Assembly (NCBI GenBank): GCA_027943335.1
Contig: BSBK01004081.1
Span: forward strand, 416,001 to 480,000
Length of the DNA stretch: 64,000 nt
Direction: 5' to 3'
DNA from: Chamaecyparis obtusa
Lineage: Eukaryota; Streptophyta; Pinopsida; Cupressales; Cupressaceae
Part shown: positions 12,601 through 24,490 of the stretch, one piece after another
How the letters are laid out: every line of letters starts with the position of its first letter
Position numbering within the stretch: the stretch's first letter is position 1
Position numbers and translations under genes: made by a program
The notes under the pieces: model-generated
What the model was told of the DNA's origin: nothing
The model's input: only the letters and a program-made list of their open reading frames with translations
Database searches by the model: none

Positions 12601-13494
12601 TAATGCAGGGGCATTTTAGGATACTCAGTGAATCTGCATAGAGGTGTGTTGTTTGGTTCTGTGGTACTCGGTTGTAGCTTTAACCGACGGTCTCGGTTAT
12701 TGAAGGAAGCTCAGTCGCTGAAGGAACTCAGTGGAACTTCTGGTGCTCAGTGGAACTTGTGCTCAGTGATGCCTATGTTGCTCGGTGTTGCTTGGCTTGG
12801 TCAGTTGTTTCACTAGTGCTCAGTTGTTTCTCTGGCACTCAATAGTTCTGGTTCACCGACTGGAGTTGTTGGTGATTTGGTTGGCCAACTTAGTGCATTT
12901 ATTAGTGGTAGTTGTCATTGCATTCTCCTATGTAGATCTAAAGGCCGACATGGAGAATTTAATAATTGTAAGGCTATTTGTGAGCCAACTTGTATTGCAT
13001 TTAATATATGTTTGTAGGAGTTAATTATTTCATCCAGCCAAATTGTGGCTGAGGATTAGTATTTAAGGAATGTTTGGGTAGTTGTTTAAGGAGAGAGGAG
13101 ATGATCAGATTGGGAGATAGAAGCTAGATCTGGATCCTGCGAGATCTTGAAGATCAGATTGATTTATGATAGTTTGCAATAGTAGAGCTAGTGGTTGTTT
13201 GCTTGGGGACGAGGAGATTGCTTGGTGGCTTGCGGGCTCAAATTCAGATCTGCCTTAGGGTTTCCATCAGTTGCTGATTTGTTTCATAACTGGACTAGCT
13301 GGAGTTGGATTGGATCTTGTTGATCTTGCAGAACTGTTTCTGATTGTAATTGGCCCTAACCCGAAAGGCCTTACAGCCGGGCATGTTAATGAAAATTGAG
13401 TTGAAACAATTAGTGTTGTGTTATTCCGCATTTTGGTGTTTGGCTGCTTGTGGGGACTGTCCTTAATTGGATCCTCCTTGCCGGCCCTGCGTCA
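12601..13494 (+). repeat. LTR (family shared with 40775-41664)
   Basis: It begins TAATGCAGGGGCATT (the normal start appears to be TGATGCA) and ends CCCTGCGTCA. Across nearly 900 bp it aligns with 40775-41664, with shared blocks such as CTTTAACCGAC and AGGCCGACATGGAGAAT. It is preceded by a short stretch that looks like the end of a gypsy polyprotein (MFFQHMNIFSNLG). The partner 5' LTR is absent. Confidence 0.8.
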
Positions 13495-15925
13495 CAGAGC
13501 CCAAAGTGGAAGATAAAGAGTGCGTTGAAGCCACCGAGAATTTGCTACTGGGATTAGGGGACCAGATGAGTTGATCATTAACATTCTCATTAATAAACCA
13601 AGGAGTTAAGTCCCGATCAACATTTTTCAACTAGGGGTCTATGTCACCAAGTCTGATCCACTTATTATTTCTCCAGTAATCAGAGATTTTTCTCCCAATT
13701 CTGCTAGAACATAATTTCGCCAGAGGTGCCAATGAGCTGGATGAGGGGTTTGTCCTTGATCCAAGGATCTTCCCAGAAGTTGATCACCCTACCATTGCCA
13801 ATACTCCACCTAGCACCTTTGGCAGCAAGAGATTTAGCTTTCAGGATACTATTCCAGATGAAGGACCCATGAACATGGAGGGGGGAGGCGAGGAAGGCAT
13901 CGATGGAAGGGGTGGAAAAGAGGTACTTGGATTTGAGAATTTTATTCCACTCTTTTTCCTCTTCAAAAGTTCTCCAAATTTGCTTAGCAAGCAAAGACAA
14001 ATTGAAGTCTTTAATTTTCCTGATACCAAGTCCGCCATACTTGATAGGCTTGCAGACATTCTCCCAGGCCACGAGATGAGTTCTACTTTTCTCCTCCGTG
14101 CCGGACCACAAAAATCTTTTCTACAAACGCTCAATAGTGTCAGCAAACTTAGAAGGGATTATGAAGAGGCTCAAAACGTAAATAGGAAAGTTCTAAAGGG
14201 AGGCTTTGAGTAAGATGATCTTTCCAGCTTGACCGAGAAGAGCCCCTTTCCAGCAAGCCAGCTTTCGGTTGAATTTATCAACAATGCCATTCCAGAAGGA
14301 TTATGAAGGTTTCAGACACAGAGGAAGACCCGGGTAGCTACAAGGGAAAGAGGAGATCTTACATCCAAGAATAGTCGCCATTTTTTGTTGTCTGTGCAAG
14401 GGGGTATTGATAAAGAAAAGAGAGCTTTTCTCCCAATTGATAAGTTGGCCCGTAGCAGAGGAGTAGATATTGAGAGCTTGCTTGCAATTTCTGGCTTCTT
14501 TAATTGAAGATCCCATAAGAACCGTGTCATCAACAAATTATTCATGAGAACAAGGCTGGCAGGAAGAGGAGGGGATCACACCCTGGATAAGGCCATCATG
14601 AACCCATTTAGAGAAAATTCTTCCAAGGCACTCAGCCAAAATGGCAAAGAGGATGGGAGAAATAGGATCCCCCTGGCGAAGACCTCTAGTCGGGAAGAAG
14701 TTGGAAGCCGAACCATTCACCAGCACCGAAATAGAAGGCGTGGAGATCAGTTGTTGGATGAGGTTCACCACACGCTCCGAAAAGCCAAAGGCGAGAAGAA
14801 CTCTGCAAAGGAAGTCCCAATCCACCCTGTCGTAAGCTTTAGAGAGGTTGACCTTCATTAGGAAACCTTGTTTCTGCGAAACCCCCAGCGAATGGATATT
14901 CTCATGAACAGTAATAATAGAATCTAAGATCTGTCGTCTTGGCACAAAACCATTCTGCTGGGGGAAATAATCACAGGGAGGAAAGCTAGAATTCTCACTG
15001 TGAGGACTTTAGAGATGATCTTGTAGAAAGTATTACACAGGTTGATCGGTCTGAAGCTCTCCATAGAATTGGCACCAAGTTTCTTAGGGATAAGAACAAA
15101 GAAGGTCGAATTAGCTTCCTTCAGCAAAGAACCAGCTCCAAAGAATTCTTTAACCGCAGCCGAGACATCTTTTCCAACAATGTGCCAGAAGGATTGGAAA
15201 AATAAAGGGGGGAAGCCATCCGGACAAGGGCATTTTTCCCCCTCAAAGGAAAAGGCCGCAGCTTTAATCTCCTCAGAGGAAGGGATTTTACACAGAAAAT
15301 CATTGTCTTCCTGGTCAAGGATACAGGGGATGGTATCCAGTAGCAGATTCTGATTGTCCAAGGAGAGAGATGGGTCCCTGAAGAGCAAAGAGGAGAAATA
15401 AGCAGTGACTTCTTTTTTGATGTGCTCCTCCTTATCCAGTTTTCCAAGAGGACTGTTGAGACTGTCAATCCTTTTGGCTGCCTTGTGTTTCTGAGCTGTC
15501 ATATGGAAGAAGCGAGTGTTTTTGTCCCCAGCCTTAAGCCAAAGAGCCCTAGATCTTTGTCTTTGGAAGGCTTCTTCCTTAGAGATGATGTTGTGATAGT
15601 CTGTTTGAATGATATTTTCCTTCAATTTGTTCTCCTCAGTAAGACCCTCCTTTTGAATAGTATCTTGTAATACTTGAAGGTCAGACTTAATAGTGATTTT
15701 AGCTTTAAAGATGTCCCCAAAGACGTCCTTATTCCACACTTTGATTTTATTTTTGATTCTCTTAAGTTTTTGGACAACGTTATACATGGTTGTACCTTCC
15801 ACGAGGACATTCCACCAGTCAGCAATTTTCCTTTCTAAATCTGGGTGCTGCATCCACATTTTCTCAAATCTAAAGGGAGGGTTTCTTTTTCGGTTTTCCA
15901 GACAGGGGGTTACCTTGAAGAGCAA
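13495..15925 (-). pseudogene. LINE ORF2 reverse transcriptase region
   Basis: Read on the minus strand: a spacer (KMWMQHPDLERKIADWW), then reverse transcriptase blocks with FFVLIPKK, ESFRPINLCNTFYKIISK, motif A (NLSKAYDRVDW, near 14857), GLRQGDPISPILF (near 14625) and FVDD (near 14530), followed by the thumb and connecting region to KFSVASTHSL next to the gypsy junction. Known breaks are a frameshift near 15890 that cuts it from the endonuclease, one near 14955, a TAA just before FVDD (14538), and a TAG in ...ERL-stop-KRF near 14125. Motif A should begin with the catalytic Asp but has Asn (AAC). The two Asp of the FVDD box are kept. It would prime cDNA synthesis at the nicked target, but this copy cannot. 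Confidence 0.88.
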
Positions 15926-16607
15926 TAGGAGAATGATCAGAGCCTAATCGGTGTAGGGAAGACAGCGAGCAGGCGTAGGAAAGGATCCAGTTTGTAGAAA
16001 TCAGAGCCCTATCCAAGCGGACTTGAATCAAGTCATCCCCAGTTCTACGATTGGACCAAGTATAGGTCCCTCCACTGAGATTGAGGTCCAAGAGGGATTG
16101 ATTATTAATGAAATCCATCAGAGCCACACTACTATCATTCAGGGAGGAGACTCCCCCAAATTTCTCAAAGTCGCTCAGAGGAGTATTAAAGTCTCCAACA
16201 ACCATCCAACAGTCATTCTTGAAATTACTTCTCTCATCTTCCAGTTTTCTCCAAAACTTATCTCTACCACTTTTGGAGTTGGGCGCATAGATATTAGAGA
16301 GAACCCAGCAAAAGATGTCTCTAATATGGTTGAACCTGATAGAAGAAATGTTTCCTTTCGACTTAATAATATCACCTTGGATAGTATTGAGGATCCAGAA
16401 AGCAGCAGTCCCACCAGAAGCTCCATCCGAACTGCAACCCACAACCCCACAGTTCTTAAAAACTTTAATCCTTTCAACTTTATCTCTAGCCATTTTAGTT
16501 TCCTGGATAAGGATGATATCAAGCTTTTGATCCCTAATAAAATTTCTTAAAAGGTCCTGCTTATGGGGGTTGTTAAGTCCCCTCATATTCCAAGAGATGA
16601 TCTTCAT
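15870..16607 (-). pseudogene. LINE ORF2 endonuclease domain (AP-endonuclease type)
   Basis: The frame starts at an ATG (MKIISWNMRGLNN) and runs 245 codons. The residues expected of an EEP/APE-type nuclease are all present: Asn in SWNMRG, Glu in IQETKM, SNIYAPN, Asp-Asn in VVGDFNTP, and the closing GSDHSP near residue 225. This domain nicks the target DNA to prime reverse transcription. It is the best preserved part of the LINE. A one-base shift in an A-rich run near 15885-15897 then throws the frame, so the reverse transcriptase is no longer fused to it. The start is chosen because it matches the usual N-terminus of plant LINE ORF2. Confidence 0.9.
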
Positions 16608-16946
16608 TTCTTACCTTGGGAGAATTCTGGGATAGTGCGCTGACGCCCATCCATTATACTTTGTCTACTTTCCTGTTCTCTCATGGTTCTATTACCTCTT
16701 CTGCCTCTGGTCGGTTTAGGCGTTCCCACATCCACTCTCATAGCTCTAGTAGTAACTCCACCTAGAGGCATTCCTAGGGGAAGTCTCAGCTTGTTTTTTT
16801 TTACTATGCCCTACCTCTATCCAGGGAGCCTCCTCATTATCAAGAAAAGGGTTGGATTCATCATACGAATCTGCCTACATTTGCTTAGTTTGTGGTGTTT
16901 CTGGACTCAAAATACCATCCTGGATGCAGGTACCTTCTTTATCTAC

Positions 16947-18294
16947 TCAGGGACTCTTGGGATCCCCACAAGGGAGGTCTTCCTTAGGGGCAGAAGTATC
17001 TCTAATTTCTCCTTCTTCAAGAGTGCCTGCAAGAACCAAGGGTGCCGATTTTTCCAACTTAGATTTATTTTCCGGAACAACAGATTTCTGAGGCGGATCA
17101 TTCACACTTGAGCCTTTACCAGCTCCAGGAGGCACAGTCGGGGCCTTAGAGCTGGTAGCATTGGGGTTCACCAATCCTTTCTCCTTCCACACCTTCTTAG
17201 GGGGGGGGAACCTTAGGTTTCAAGGTTTTGAGGGGACAATCCTTAGCCCTATGACCAGATTTGTGACAGATAAAGCAGGCAAAAGGAAGGGACTCGAATT
17301 CAACCAGTTGATTCCACACACCAAGTTTGGATTTGATAGCAATATTGAGAGGCAGGTCAGCCGACTGAAGGATATTCACACAAATCCTGGCATAAACTCT
17401 TCTAGTTCTGGACGCTGTCATAGGATCTATAGAGAGGAGTACTCCAAAAGAGCTAGCCAGACCACCCAGAACGTCCTCGTGCCAGTATTCAAGAGGGGGG
17501 CCAGGGAACCTGACCCAAACCAGAACCGAGACAAAGAAAGCAGAATCGGTGAGTTCCAGGTTGGAGGCCCATTTGCGAAGAGCCGGAGAGAAATGACCAA
17601 CCATCTAAGGGCCTCCACAAAGGATGTTAGATAGATCCTCCTTACTGGAGAATTCAAAGGAGAAGAAGCCTTTGGACATGGCAGCAATGTCAACTTGTCC
17701 CTTGAGAAACCATTTTTTCTTAGCAAACTGCCTAACCACCTCAATGTTAGGTCTATCCCCAACAAATTTACCAATCAAGGTCAACTCCATAGAGGAGATG
17801 GAGTAGTCAATCAGGGGATCAGGGATAAAAATAGAGAACTCACCTTTACAAGGATCAGAGACTACATTCACAATAGGGAAAGAGGATTTGCTTGTAGGTT
17901 TAATACCAAAAAGGGCAGGCCACTTGCCTTTGTTTTCAGTCTTTTGACCAGCATTAGGAAATGGGGCCTCCTTTGGGGATCCTTCCAGAAGAGGCCCACC
18001 ATTCAGAGGGGGACTTTCCTCGACCTTGCTCTCAGAATCAGCGACCTTTGTTGACTTCTGACCATTCTGAAAAAGAACAGCCTCTGACCCTTGTAGCAGA
18101 ATATGTCCTCCAGCAATATTGACCACAAGAGGAAGCTTCTCTCACGGAACCACGCCAACAACCTCTTCCGTAACCGTAACAGCTTCCGTAACCGCACCAG
18201 CACCAGCAAGGACACCATAACCAGACCGCTCGTTCGAAAGAAATTTCCCGCCCACGCCCTCGGGAACCTTGCTCCCGCCCGAAGTTTCCGCCAA
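16947..18294 (-). pseudogene. LINE ORF1 (DUF4283-like, zinc knuckle)
   Basis: The frame is open from the 5' edge of the element without an ATG. It passes a TGA near 18145 and a TAG at 17605, and shifts frame in a run of nine G at 17200-17208. The middle part (LIGKFVGDRPNIEVVRQFAKKKW, then FFSFEFSSKEDLSNIL) is typical of the DUF4283 region of plant LINE ORF1. VWVRFPGPPLEYWHEDVL and the CCHC knuckle CFICHKSGHRAKDC (about 17240-17280) follow. The C-terminus is Pro/Lys/Glu-rich. The protein would coat LINE RNA. Spacing to ORF2 is about 340 bp. Confidence 0.85.
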
Positions 18295-19768
18295 TTTTAT
18301 TTGAGTCATTTTGTTACAAACGGGTTTTGTATCCCTTTTTGTGCATTTTTTGAAGTCACTTGGGGGTATTTTCCCTTAGTTTATACTTTGCAATCACATT
18401 TGAGGTTCAATGTGATCATGATCCATGTATATGTTTTTGATAAAACAGTAATCATTTTGCCTTAACATTAATGTCAAAATTTCTAATAAATACCAGGCAC
18501 TTCATTGTGATCAAATAACCAAATGATTGGATATTGGAACTTGTGTTCTCTTTCCACTTCCATTTGAAGAAATACAAATATACTTGCAGCCTATAGTATT
18601 TTTCCCAATTGCAAAGATATTTGTAAACAAAAATATACCTTTTTGTTCCAAAATAAGAACTTCCCACCTCGAATTCACAGTCATGGTTGAAAATCCCATT
18701 TGTATACTTAAACGAAATGCATTTTGAGAAATTTTAAACCCTCTACATATACCATTAAATGTAATTCTACATGCAATATAATATGCAATCATAGTCAAAA
18801 TTCCCGATTGCATTTTGTTCCAGATCTACCATGTTCCTAAATCGGGATTTTTGATACCCATTACATGTATTGTTACATATAATTATATATGCAATTACCT
18901 CCAAAATCTCCATACCTTTCATTTGCATGTTGGGATTTTTCAAACCTACTACATGTTTTGTTACATGTAGTCTCAAGCGCAATCGCATCTAAAAATCCCG
19001 ACTACACCCAAGTTTATCCTTTGAAGATGCAAATACAAGTGCAATCGGAGATTTTTGTCTCAATTGCAAGTTGAACCACACATGCAATTACACATCCAAT
19101 CTTAAGTGTAGTTGGGTCCAAAAACCTCGATTTCACTTAAAACCTTATGTTTTTCCCTTGTAATAGGAACTTTTGGTTCCAATTGCATAAACTTTTACAA
19201 GTTGAACTACACTTGTGCCTCTACCTGCAATGCACTCCAATATCCTTGAATTGCAACCATGGCCCACAGAAAGCAACTTTTTCACTTTAGCCTTGTTTGA
19301 AGCCTTGTTTGCACACACGAGCTACCAAGTTTCAAAATCAAAGTATGAACATCGTGGAGAATGATACGGAACTAACGCCAACACATTCTAACATTATAGT
19401 GTTTTATTCTTTCATCTTAGTGCTACAAGTGCTCATCCAAAGTTTACAAGTGCTCATCCAAAGTCAAAAGAGTCAACCATCACGCCTGGGGAAAAGATGA
19501 AATTCAAGTTTCATAAATACTAGAATGCCTTCAAGACTAATTCCAAGCAGGTGGTAGCAGATCAATAAGAGGGATCTTGATCATTTTTCAGTCATGGGTT
19601 AGAAGAAAGATCGGTGTTTTGATTCCATCAAATGCAAATGTCAAGATGCGACTTTTCATGCAAATGTTCTCACCCATAAGCAGATTTGAAGATTTCAAGC
19701 ACTCGGCAATCTGGTGATAGGAAGACCTCTTTGATAGAGGTTGATGTAATAAGAGTCGTGTCTTGTCA
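18295..19768 (+). repeat. Right 2.4-kb LTR, second part (begins with the LINE target duplication)
   Basis: 18295-18315 repeats 8311-8331 exactly. From there the sequence matches the left LTR from about 4560 to 5986 and ends with TCTTGTCA at 19761-19768. Beyond that the two copies share nothing. Confidence 0.8.
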
Positions 19769-22108
19769 AACACTTAGTTTAGTTTCAATCATGCATTTTG
19801 TAGTTTAGTTTTAGCAAGTTACATGTAAATCATAAAATTGCAATTGCATATAGTAATGTCATATGTAAAGCAAAAGATTGCAATTGCACATAGTCTGATT
19901 ACATGGAATCACATTACATAGGACTATAATGTTGAATAAATCATCAGTATGTAGTTAGTTTTCCACCTTTTTCTGATAGCCTCTCTTCTAGAAAAATAAG
20001 AGGGCTCATTGTAAATAGACATCTTTATGCATTGCAAGTAATCTCTGTTGGAATTGTGCAAAGTACATACTTTGCTTTTATTTGTGCAAGCTGATTTCAA
20101 TGTAAATAAAAGATCAAGTATTTTCAATCTTTGTGTTGGAGGAACTTGTTATAACGTTGTTGTGTTCTTATGTCACAATAGTGGTATTAACTTGAATTTG
20201 TTGAGAAAGCGTATGAGTTGTCTGTGTTGTTATAAGGTAAACTTTAAATCTGATTACGTGTAAACTTTGTGCTTTAGTTTTCAATTTGAGTTAAGTAGAA
20301 GTGACTACATAGTCATTGAGCTGTGATTATTCGTGGAATTAGAAATTAGAAAGAAAGTTCTATGTTCAAAAGTCTTTGTACTAAACATATTGCTGTCTCA
20401 TCATTTAAATCATTTTAGGATAGAGTATGAGTCTTTGAGGTTATGTACATTCCTTATTTAATAGTTTACTGGTATGCTTAAAAATTAATCTTTCAGTTAA
20501 TTTTGAGATTATTCGCATTAGTACTCCAATTAGTGCTTAAAAGTGAAGTTATCAAGAGTCTCAAGTTTGTAAAGTGCATATTTATGAACGTGGAATTTCT
20601 TGAAGAAAGAGGAAGAGATACGTGCAACACCCAATCTTAGATTAATTTAAATTTCTTGTTAAGTTTTAATTGATTCAGCAGCAATAAGAAGGGTGTCTCC
20701 CCTTAGTTGAGAGGAGAGATTATATCTCACATACTGTGTCTAAATACTTGATTTTGTAAATAGTGTCTACGACCACTTACAAAATATTTAGACAACACAA
20801 AGCTGCAAATCTACTCTCAAATTCTCACAAATCGGCACAAAAATCATCAAGTTTGAAAACTATGGTCATGTAGACAGCAACTCTAACGTTAATCCTGTTC
20901 AGGTTTGTAGGTTAGAATTACACAGTAAAAAATATTCAACTTTAAAATGTAATGGAAGCACTATCATCAAAATCCAAAGGCAACTTAAGAATCTTTTAGC
21001 AAGTTTACATGTTTGTATGGTCTAGTCCAATCTGAGGTACTTCCACTAGAATGCAATGCAACCTTCACTCTTCTAGGATCTTCCAAGTATATAGATATAT
21101 AGATTCTTACGATGACATTACACAGTGCATGTTAGCAAATTAATTACACTAACATACTGTCCTAGTAGACTAACAGTTCTTTTGTTCCAACACAAGCTAC
21201 ACCCATGAATCACAAAATCATGTTTGAAGTGACTTTGAACCCCTTGGTACAGCATTTAATGAGAGATTAATTCATGAGATTGAATTGATTTGTAAGAATA
21301 ATTTACCCTTTCTAATCAAGCCACCCTACTAGTTCTGATAACAATATATAAATCAGAATCACTCATACTAGAAAATGCCATTCCAGTTATAGTTTCTGAA
21401 TGCATTATTCCACTGAACTTAACTAAAATTCATAAAAATACTATATGCCATGGTATCAAAACTTAACAAGTAACTCGCTGATGTGCAAGTACTTGCAGGC
21501 TGGAAAAGATCAACAAGTTATTCACCAAAAACTACACTGGCAAGTTGGGGGCAAGTAATTACTGGTCTACTCCACTCAAATTTGTCAAGAAGTGGGTAGT
21601 CCATGGGTAAATCTCACTGCACTTCAAAAAATTGTCAACTGATAAAACAACCCAAATGTCATTTCTTCTCACTCTGCTGTCTTTTGTTCTTGTGCTCTAC
21701 CCCTTTGACTGTCATCACGTCATTTTTCAGTTGCTTTGGAGTTATCTCCAACCAGTTTTGAAAGACATGTGACATTTGTTTTAATTCTTTAATTTAGGTT
21801 TTTGCTGTTTATTCTTTCATTCTAGTTATATTCTAGGGTTTTGATATTTATTGTTTTTACATTTTTCTTCTTTGTTCTTCTTTCTTTCAGACTTAGTGTT
21901 TTAATTTTTTAAATTGATTGTTTTATTTTTCTGCCAGGGTTTTGAACTTTGCAGTAATTTCAAGATGGCATATTCCCTGCAGTAGTTACTTCCAAGCATG
22001 GCAAAGCAAGTTCAGAGCCAGGAATTGTGACATACTGTTGCAACTTCCAAATGAGAGGAGCCATCAATCACCTCAAACATAAATCTGGCACAAATCTCTA
22101 GCCAAGAT
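19769..22108. other. No gene seen
   Basis: AT-rich sequence with no open frame above about 70 codons and no element terminus that I can pair. The section 21480-21960 has T-rich stretches like a leader or LTR but no partner. Confidence 0.5.
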
Positions 22109-22360
22109 GTGCAACTGTATAATTTAATACAGCCTAAGGTCACATGTGATATGAGAACTCTTCTTGCCAACTACAAGCAGAAAAGCATAGAAAATAAGAG
22201 GACAGCTAAGGCAATTGGAGTTGTGCAGAAATCTCCCCTTCATTCAGATACTGAGTTAGTAGACTACCATATTGCACCACAGGTGCAAGACTTATAAACC
22301 ACAAAGAGTTCTAGCCAATTTCATTCACAAGGCTAAATTGTTTCTCATAATACCCCTAGT

Positions 22361-22636
22361 GTGCATTCTCTACTCTCTGGTTCTGCTTTAATCCACAAGA
22401 AGCATCATGAAGCAAGTATGGCTGCCAAAATCTTTTGTCGTTATAGCGGCATAACATTCCATGTTGCGAGGAGCGCAAATTGTGAGTCACTGGCCAATCA
22501 ATCTATCTCTGCCACCAAAGGGTTCAAGGCACCTAGTCCATGTTATTTGAATGGAAACCAGTTAGATGAAACAATGAAAAATGTACAGATTATAGTAGAT
22601 GTGTTGAGTTTTCTGTCATTGATGTTTTTAGCGTGA
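22361..22636 (+). pseudogene. hAT-type (DUF659) transposase fragment
   Basis: The 91-codon frame carries KIFCRYSGITFHVARS, then Ser/Ala residues and GFKAPSPCYLNGNQLDETMK. This spacing matches the block in plant hAT/DUF659 transposases in which a bulky F-Y/N-G-I-PF-VARS segment is followed by GYK-PS--LR-LL. Only this block is preserved. A preceding 62-codon frame at 22109-22297 could be the upstream part but shows no zinc finger. No terminal inverted repeats were found, and the rest of the transposase (catalytic Asp/Glu, C-terminal dimerisation region) is missing. Confidence 0.5.
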
Positions 22637-24490
22637 GCTGCCTGTGGGCACTGTTCTTCTCTGCTGTGATGTCAATGTTTAACTTTGGATTGGTTAACTT
22701 TTCTGCCCAGTAGTTTTGTTTTGGTTTGGATCATCACCAAGTGTCAAAGGAATTAAACACCAACATATGTGACATGTGTAGTAAATTACAAGTCACTGAA
22801 CTGAGGACGTGTTGTGACATGTGACCGAACTGCCTTCCATTTCTGGATTTTCGAAACAGTAAGAGGGTGTGTTTTCTAATGAATGGTAGCAAGGCGACAG
22901 CTGGGAGAGTCTAATTTGTTTGCAGAATTCGAAGATGTCTGACACAGTAAGAAGAGAACACAGCTCTTTGAGAGTGTGTAACAGACACGGCAGTCATGAT
23001 GGTGCTTAATCAAAAAACAATCGGAATGTGACCAAAATAGACGCACTGAGAAAAACGCAAGAAATGAAGCCAGGACTAAAGTCGTGAGAGATATAGTTTC
23101 TCGCATTATGAAAAATTAAGGTGGATAACTCTTTAGTTGAGCGCAGGGTGAACGTGAATAGACTAGGAGGCATTACGTGCTATGTTGATAAAAAAAACGT
23201 AAGTGTGTTGTCACGATAGGCGCACAGGTCTCTGGTAAATAAAAACAAAAGGAAGTGTAACGGTTCAAAAAAAAACGTCGGGTATCACTTTCGAGTGCAG
23301 AGCATACAGGAATTGCTGCGAAATGAATTAGTGGGTCTGCAGAAAGTGTTGGGGAGCTGCCGTTCTGTGTTGGATGAATTAATTGTAGCTGTGTAGTAGA
23401 ACGACAGTGGCCTGTGCGGGTGAGATATTTGCTTTAGCAGTGCCGGTTAAAAATCAGGTGGAGAGCGGAAGTTAAAACAATAAGCCGTGTCTGGTGTCGG
23501 GATATAGAGCAGACTGTATGCGGGTGTATTGACAGTGAACACGCAAGCAGACAACAGATATTAGGATTCAGCTGACGAGCATTTTTCTACCAGTTTTTAT
23601 TTTGATTCAAATCTGTCCTTGTTTGGGGGAGTCAAGAAGAGTTTCGTACAGAATACGAGAGAAGCCTGAAAAAAACGCTACAGAGTTAACCGTGAAAATG
23701 AGAGGCTGTAAGGTGTAATAAAGTATTCAAGCAGTGAGTTCGCAAAAAGGAAGAGAAGATAGCATATGTAACAGCTCTCGGCAAAAAGAAAGAGAAGCTC
23801 TCTTTTGTGAAGAGGCACGTGATTGTTAAAACGGTTTCTCAGGCTGGCATTGCACAAACAAAAACACACAGGAGGAGCCGTGTGTTAAATGTGATCTCTT
23901 TAAAACATTGAAGGATATAACAGTCAAAAAGAAAGTATACGAATTGAAGGAAATACGACACAAAAAGAGTTTTTCATGCAGCAGCTCACGATTCAGAGTG
24001 AATTGATTTAGACAGTGCATGTGTGCCTATAGATGTGCAAGCTGGGAATGACTTGTGCATGGAATGAAGACTGGTAATGTATTTTGAAATCACAGTGTTT
24101 AAAATCTGATTATCCATTCAGTCTGTCAACTTTTAATTTGTACGGAGGATATTTGTAGTCAAGCATCTTCATGCTGCTGTGAAGACACAATGCTTATGTT
24201 TGTTCTATTTAAACAAATTGCAAAGAGAAGGTTGCAGCCTTCAGGGTCAGGTTGAAGCCTGATTATCTGTGTTAAAGAGGAGAGTTGTAGCTCTCAATTG
24301 TAATGGGTTGTTGCCCTTCAGATTAGTGATGCCGAGGTTTTTACCCGCCTTGGGTTTCCACGGGAAAATTTGAGTGTCTTGTCTCCCTTGCTGTGTGCTC
24401 ATTTTAATTCTGGTTTCTTAAGCATTTAAGTCTTCGTAAAATATTGATTCACCCCCTCCCCCTCTCAGCATTTTTGCTTTTCAAGATGAT
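22637..24490 (+). repeat. Probable LTR-derived sequence (right end only)
   Basis: The end, ATATTGATTCACCCCCTCC followed by CCCTCTCAGCA (24441-24473), and the preceding GGTTTTTACCCGCC block resemble the end of the LTR at 41765-42791 (ATTGATTCACCCCC..., CTCTCAGTATT). I could not place a left end or a primer site. No coding region is visible between 22640 and 24480. Confidence 0.3.

Larger units (their letters stand above)
11629..13494 (+). mobile_element. Ty3/gypsy fragment nested in the LINE ORF2
   Basis: The fragment starts in mid-gag with no 5' LTR, runs through the zinc knuckle and protease, then jumps to the last part of the element and a complete 3' LTR (12601-13494). Reverse transcriptase, RNase H and integrase are missing between about 12490 and 12500. 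The LINE resumes at 13495 on the other side, but roughly 100-150 bp of ORF2 appear to be lost at the junction, so this was not a simple integrase-mediated insertion or was altered later. The LTR is the same family as 40775-41664. Confidence 0.75.
8332..18294 (-). mobile_element. L1-type plant LINE with a third ORF, interrupted by a gypsy fragment
   Basis: The element is defined by the 21-bp duplication at its ends. Read on the minus strand it holds ORF1 (18294-16947: DUF4283-like region and zinc knuckle), ORF2 (16607-10649: endonuclease, reverse transcriptase, zf-RVT, plant-type RNase H) and then a further long frame (10440-8518). A gypsy fragment sits inside ORF2. Without it the LINE is about 8.1 kb. 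The 5' edge falls inside an open ORF1 frame with no ATG, so a little of the 5' end is probably missing. The 3' end has almost no poly(A): only TT is seen on the plus strand at 8332-8333. All frames are broken, so the copy is dead. Confidence 0.88.
3590..19768 (+). mobile_element. Long-LTR, non-autonomous retroelement containing nested insertions
   Basis: Two direct repeats of about 2.4 kb bound a 1.35-kb interior (5987-7335). The left copy is 3590-5986. The right copy runs 7336-8331 and resumes at 18316-19768, with a LINE inserted between. Both begin TGTTG and end TTGTCA, as LTRs should (TG...CA). No gag, protease, reverse transcriptase or integrase motif is visible in the interior. I could not find a standard primer binding site after the left copy or a purine tract before the right copy, so the class is inferred from the paired repeats alone. 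A clean 5-bp target duplication was not resolved: CAAAC precedes the left end and overlaps the right end. A segmental duplication is the main alternative. Confidence 0.6.

Noticed and set aside
16023..16550. 175-codon plus-strand frame
   Set aside because: It lies antisense to the LINE endonuclease, whose catalytic motifs are all visible on the minus strand.
17200..17208. Programmed frameshift in LINE ORF1 at the G run
   Set aside because: The rest of the element has many unrelated breaks, so a homopolymer length error or decay is more likely than a functional slip site.
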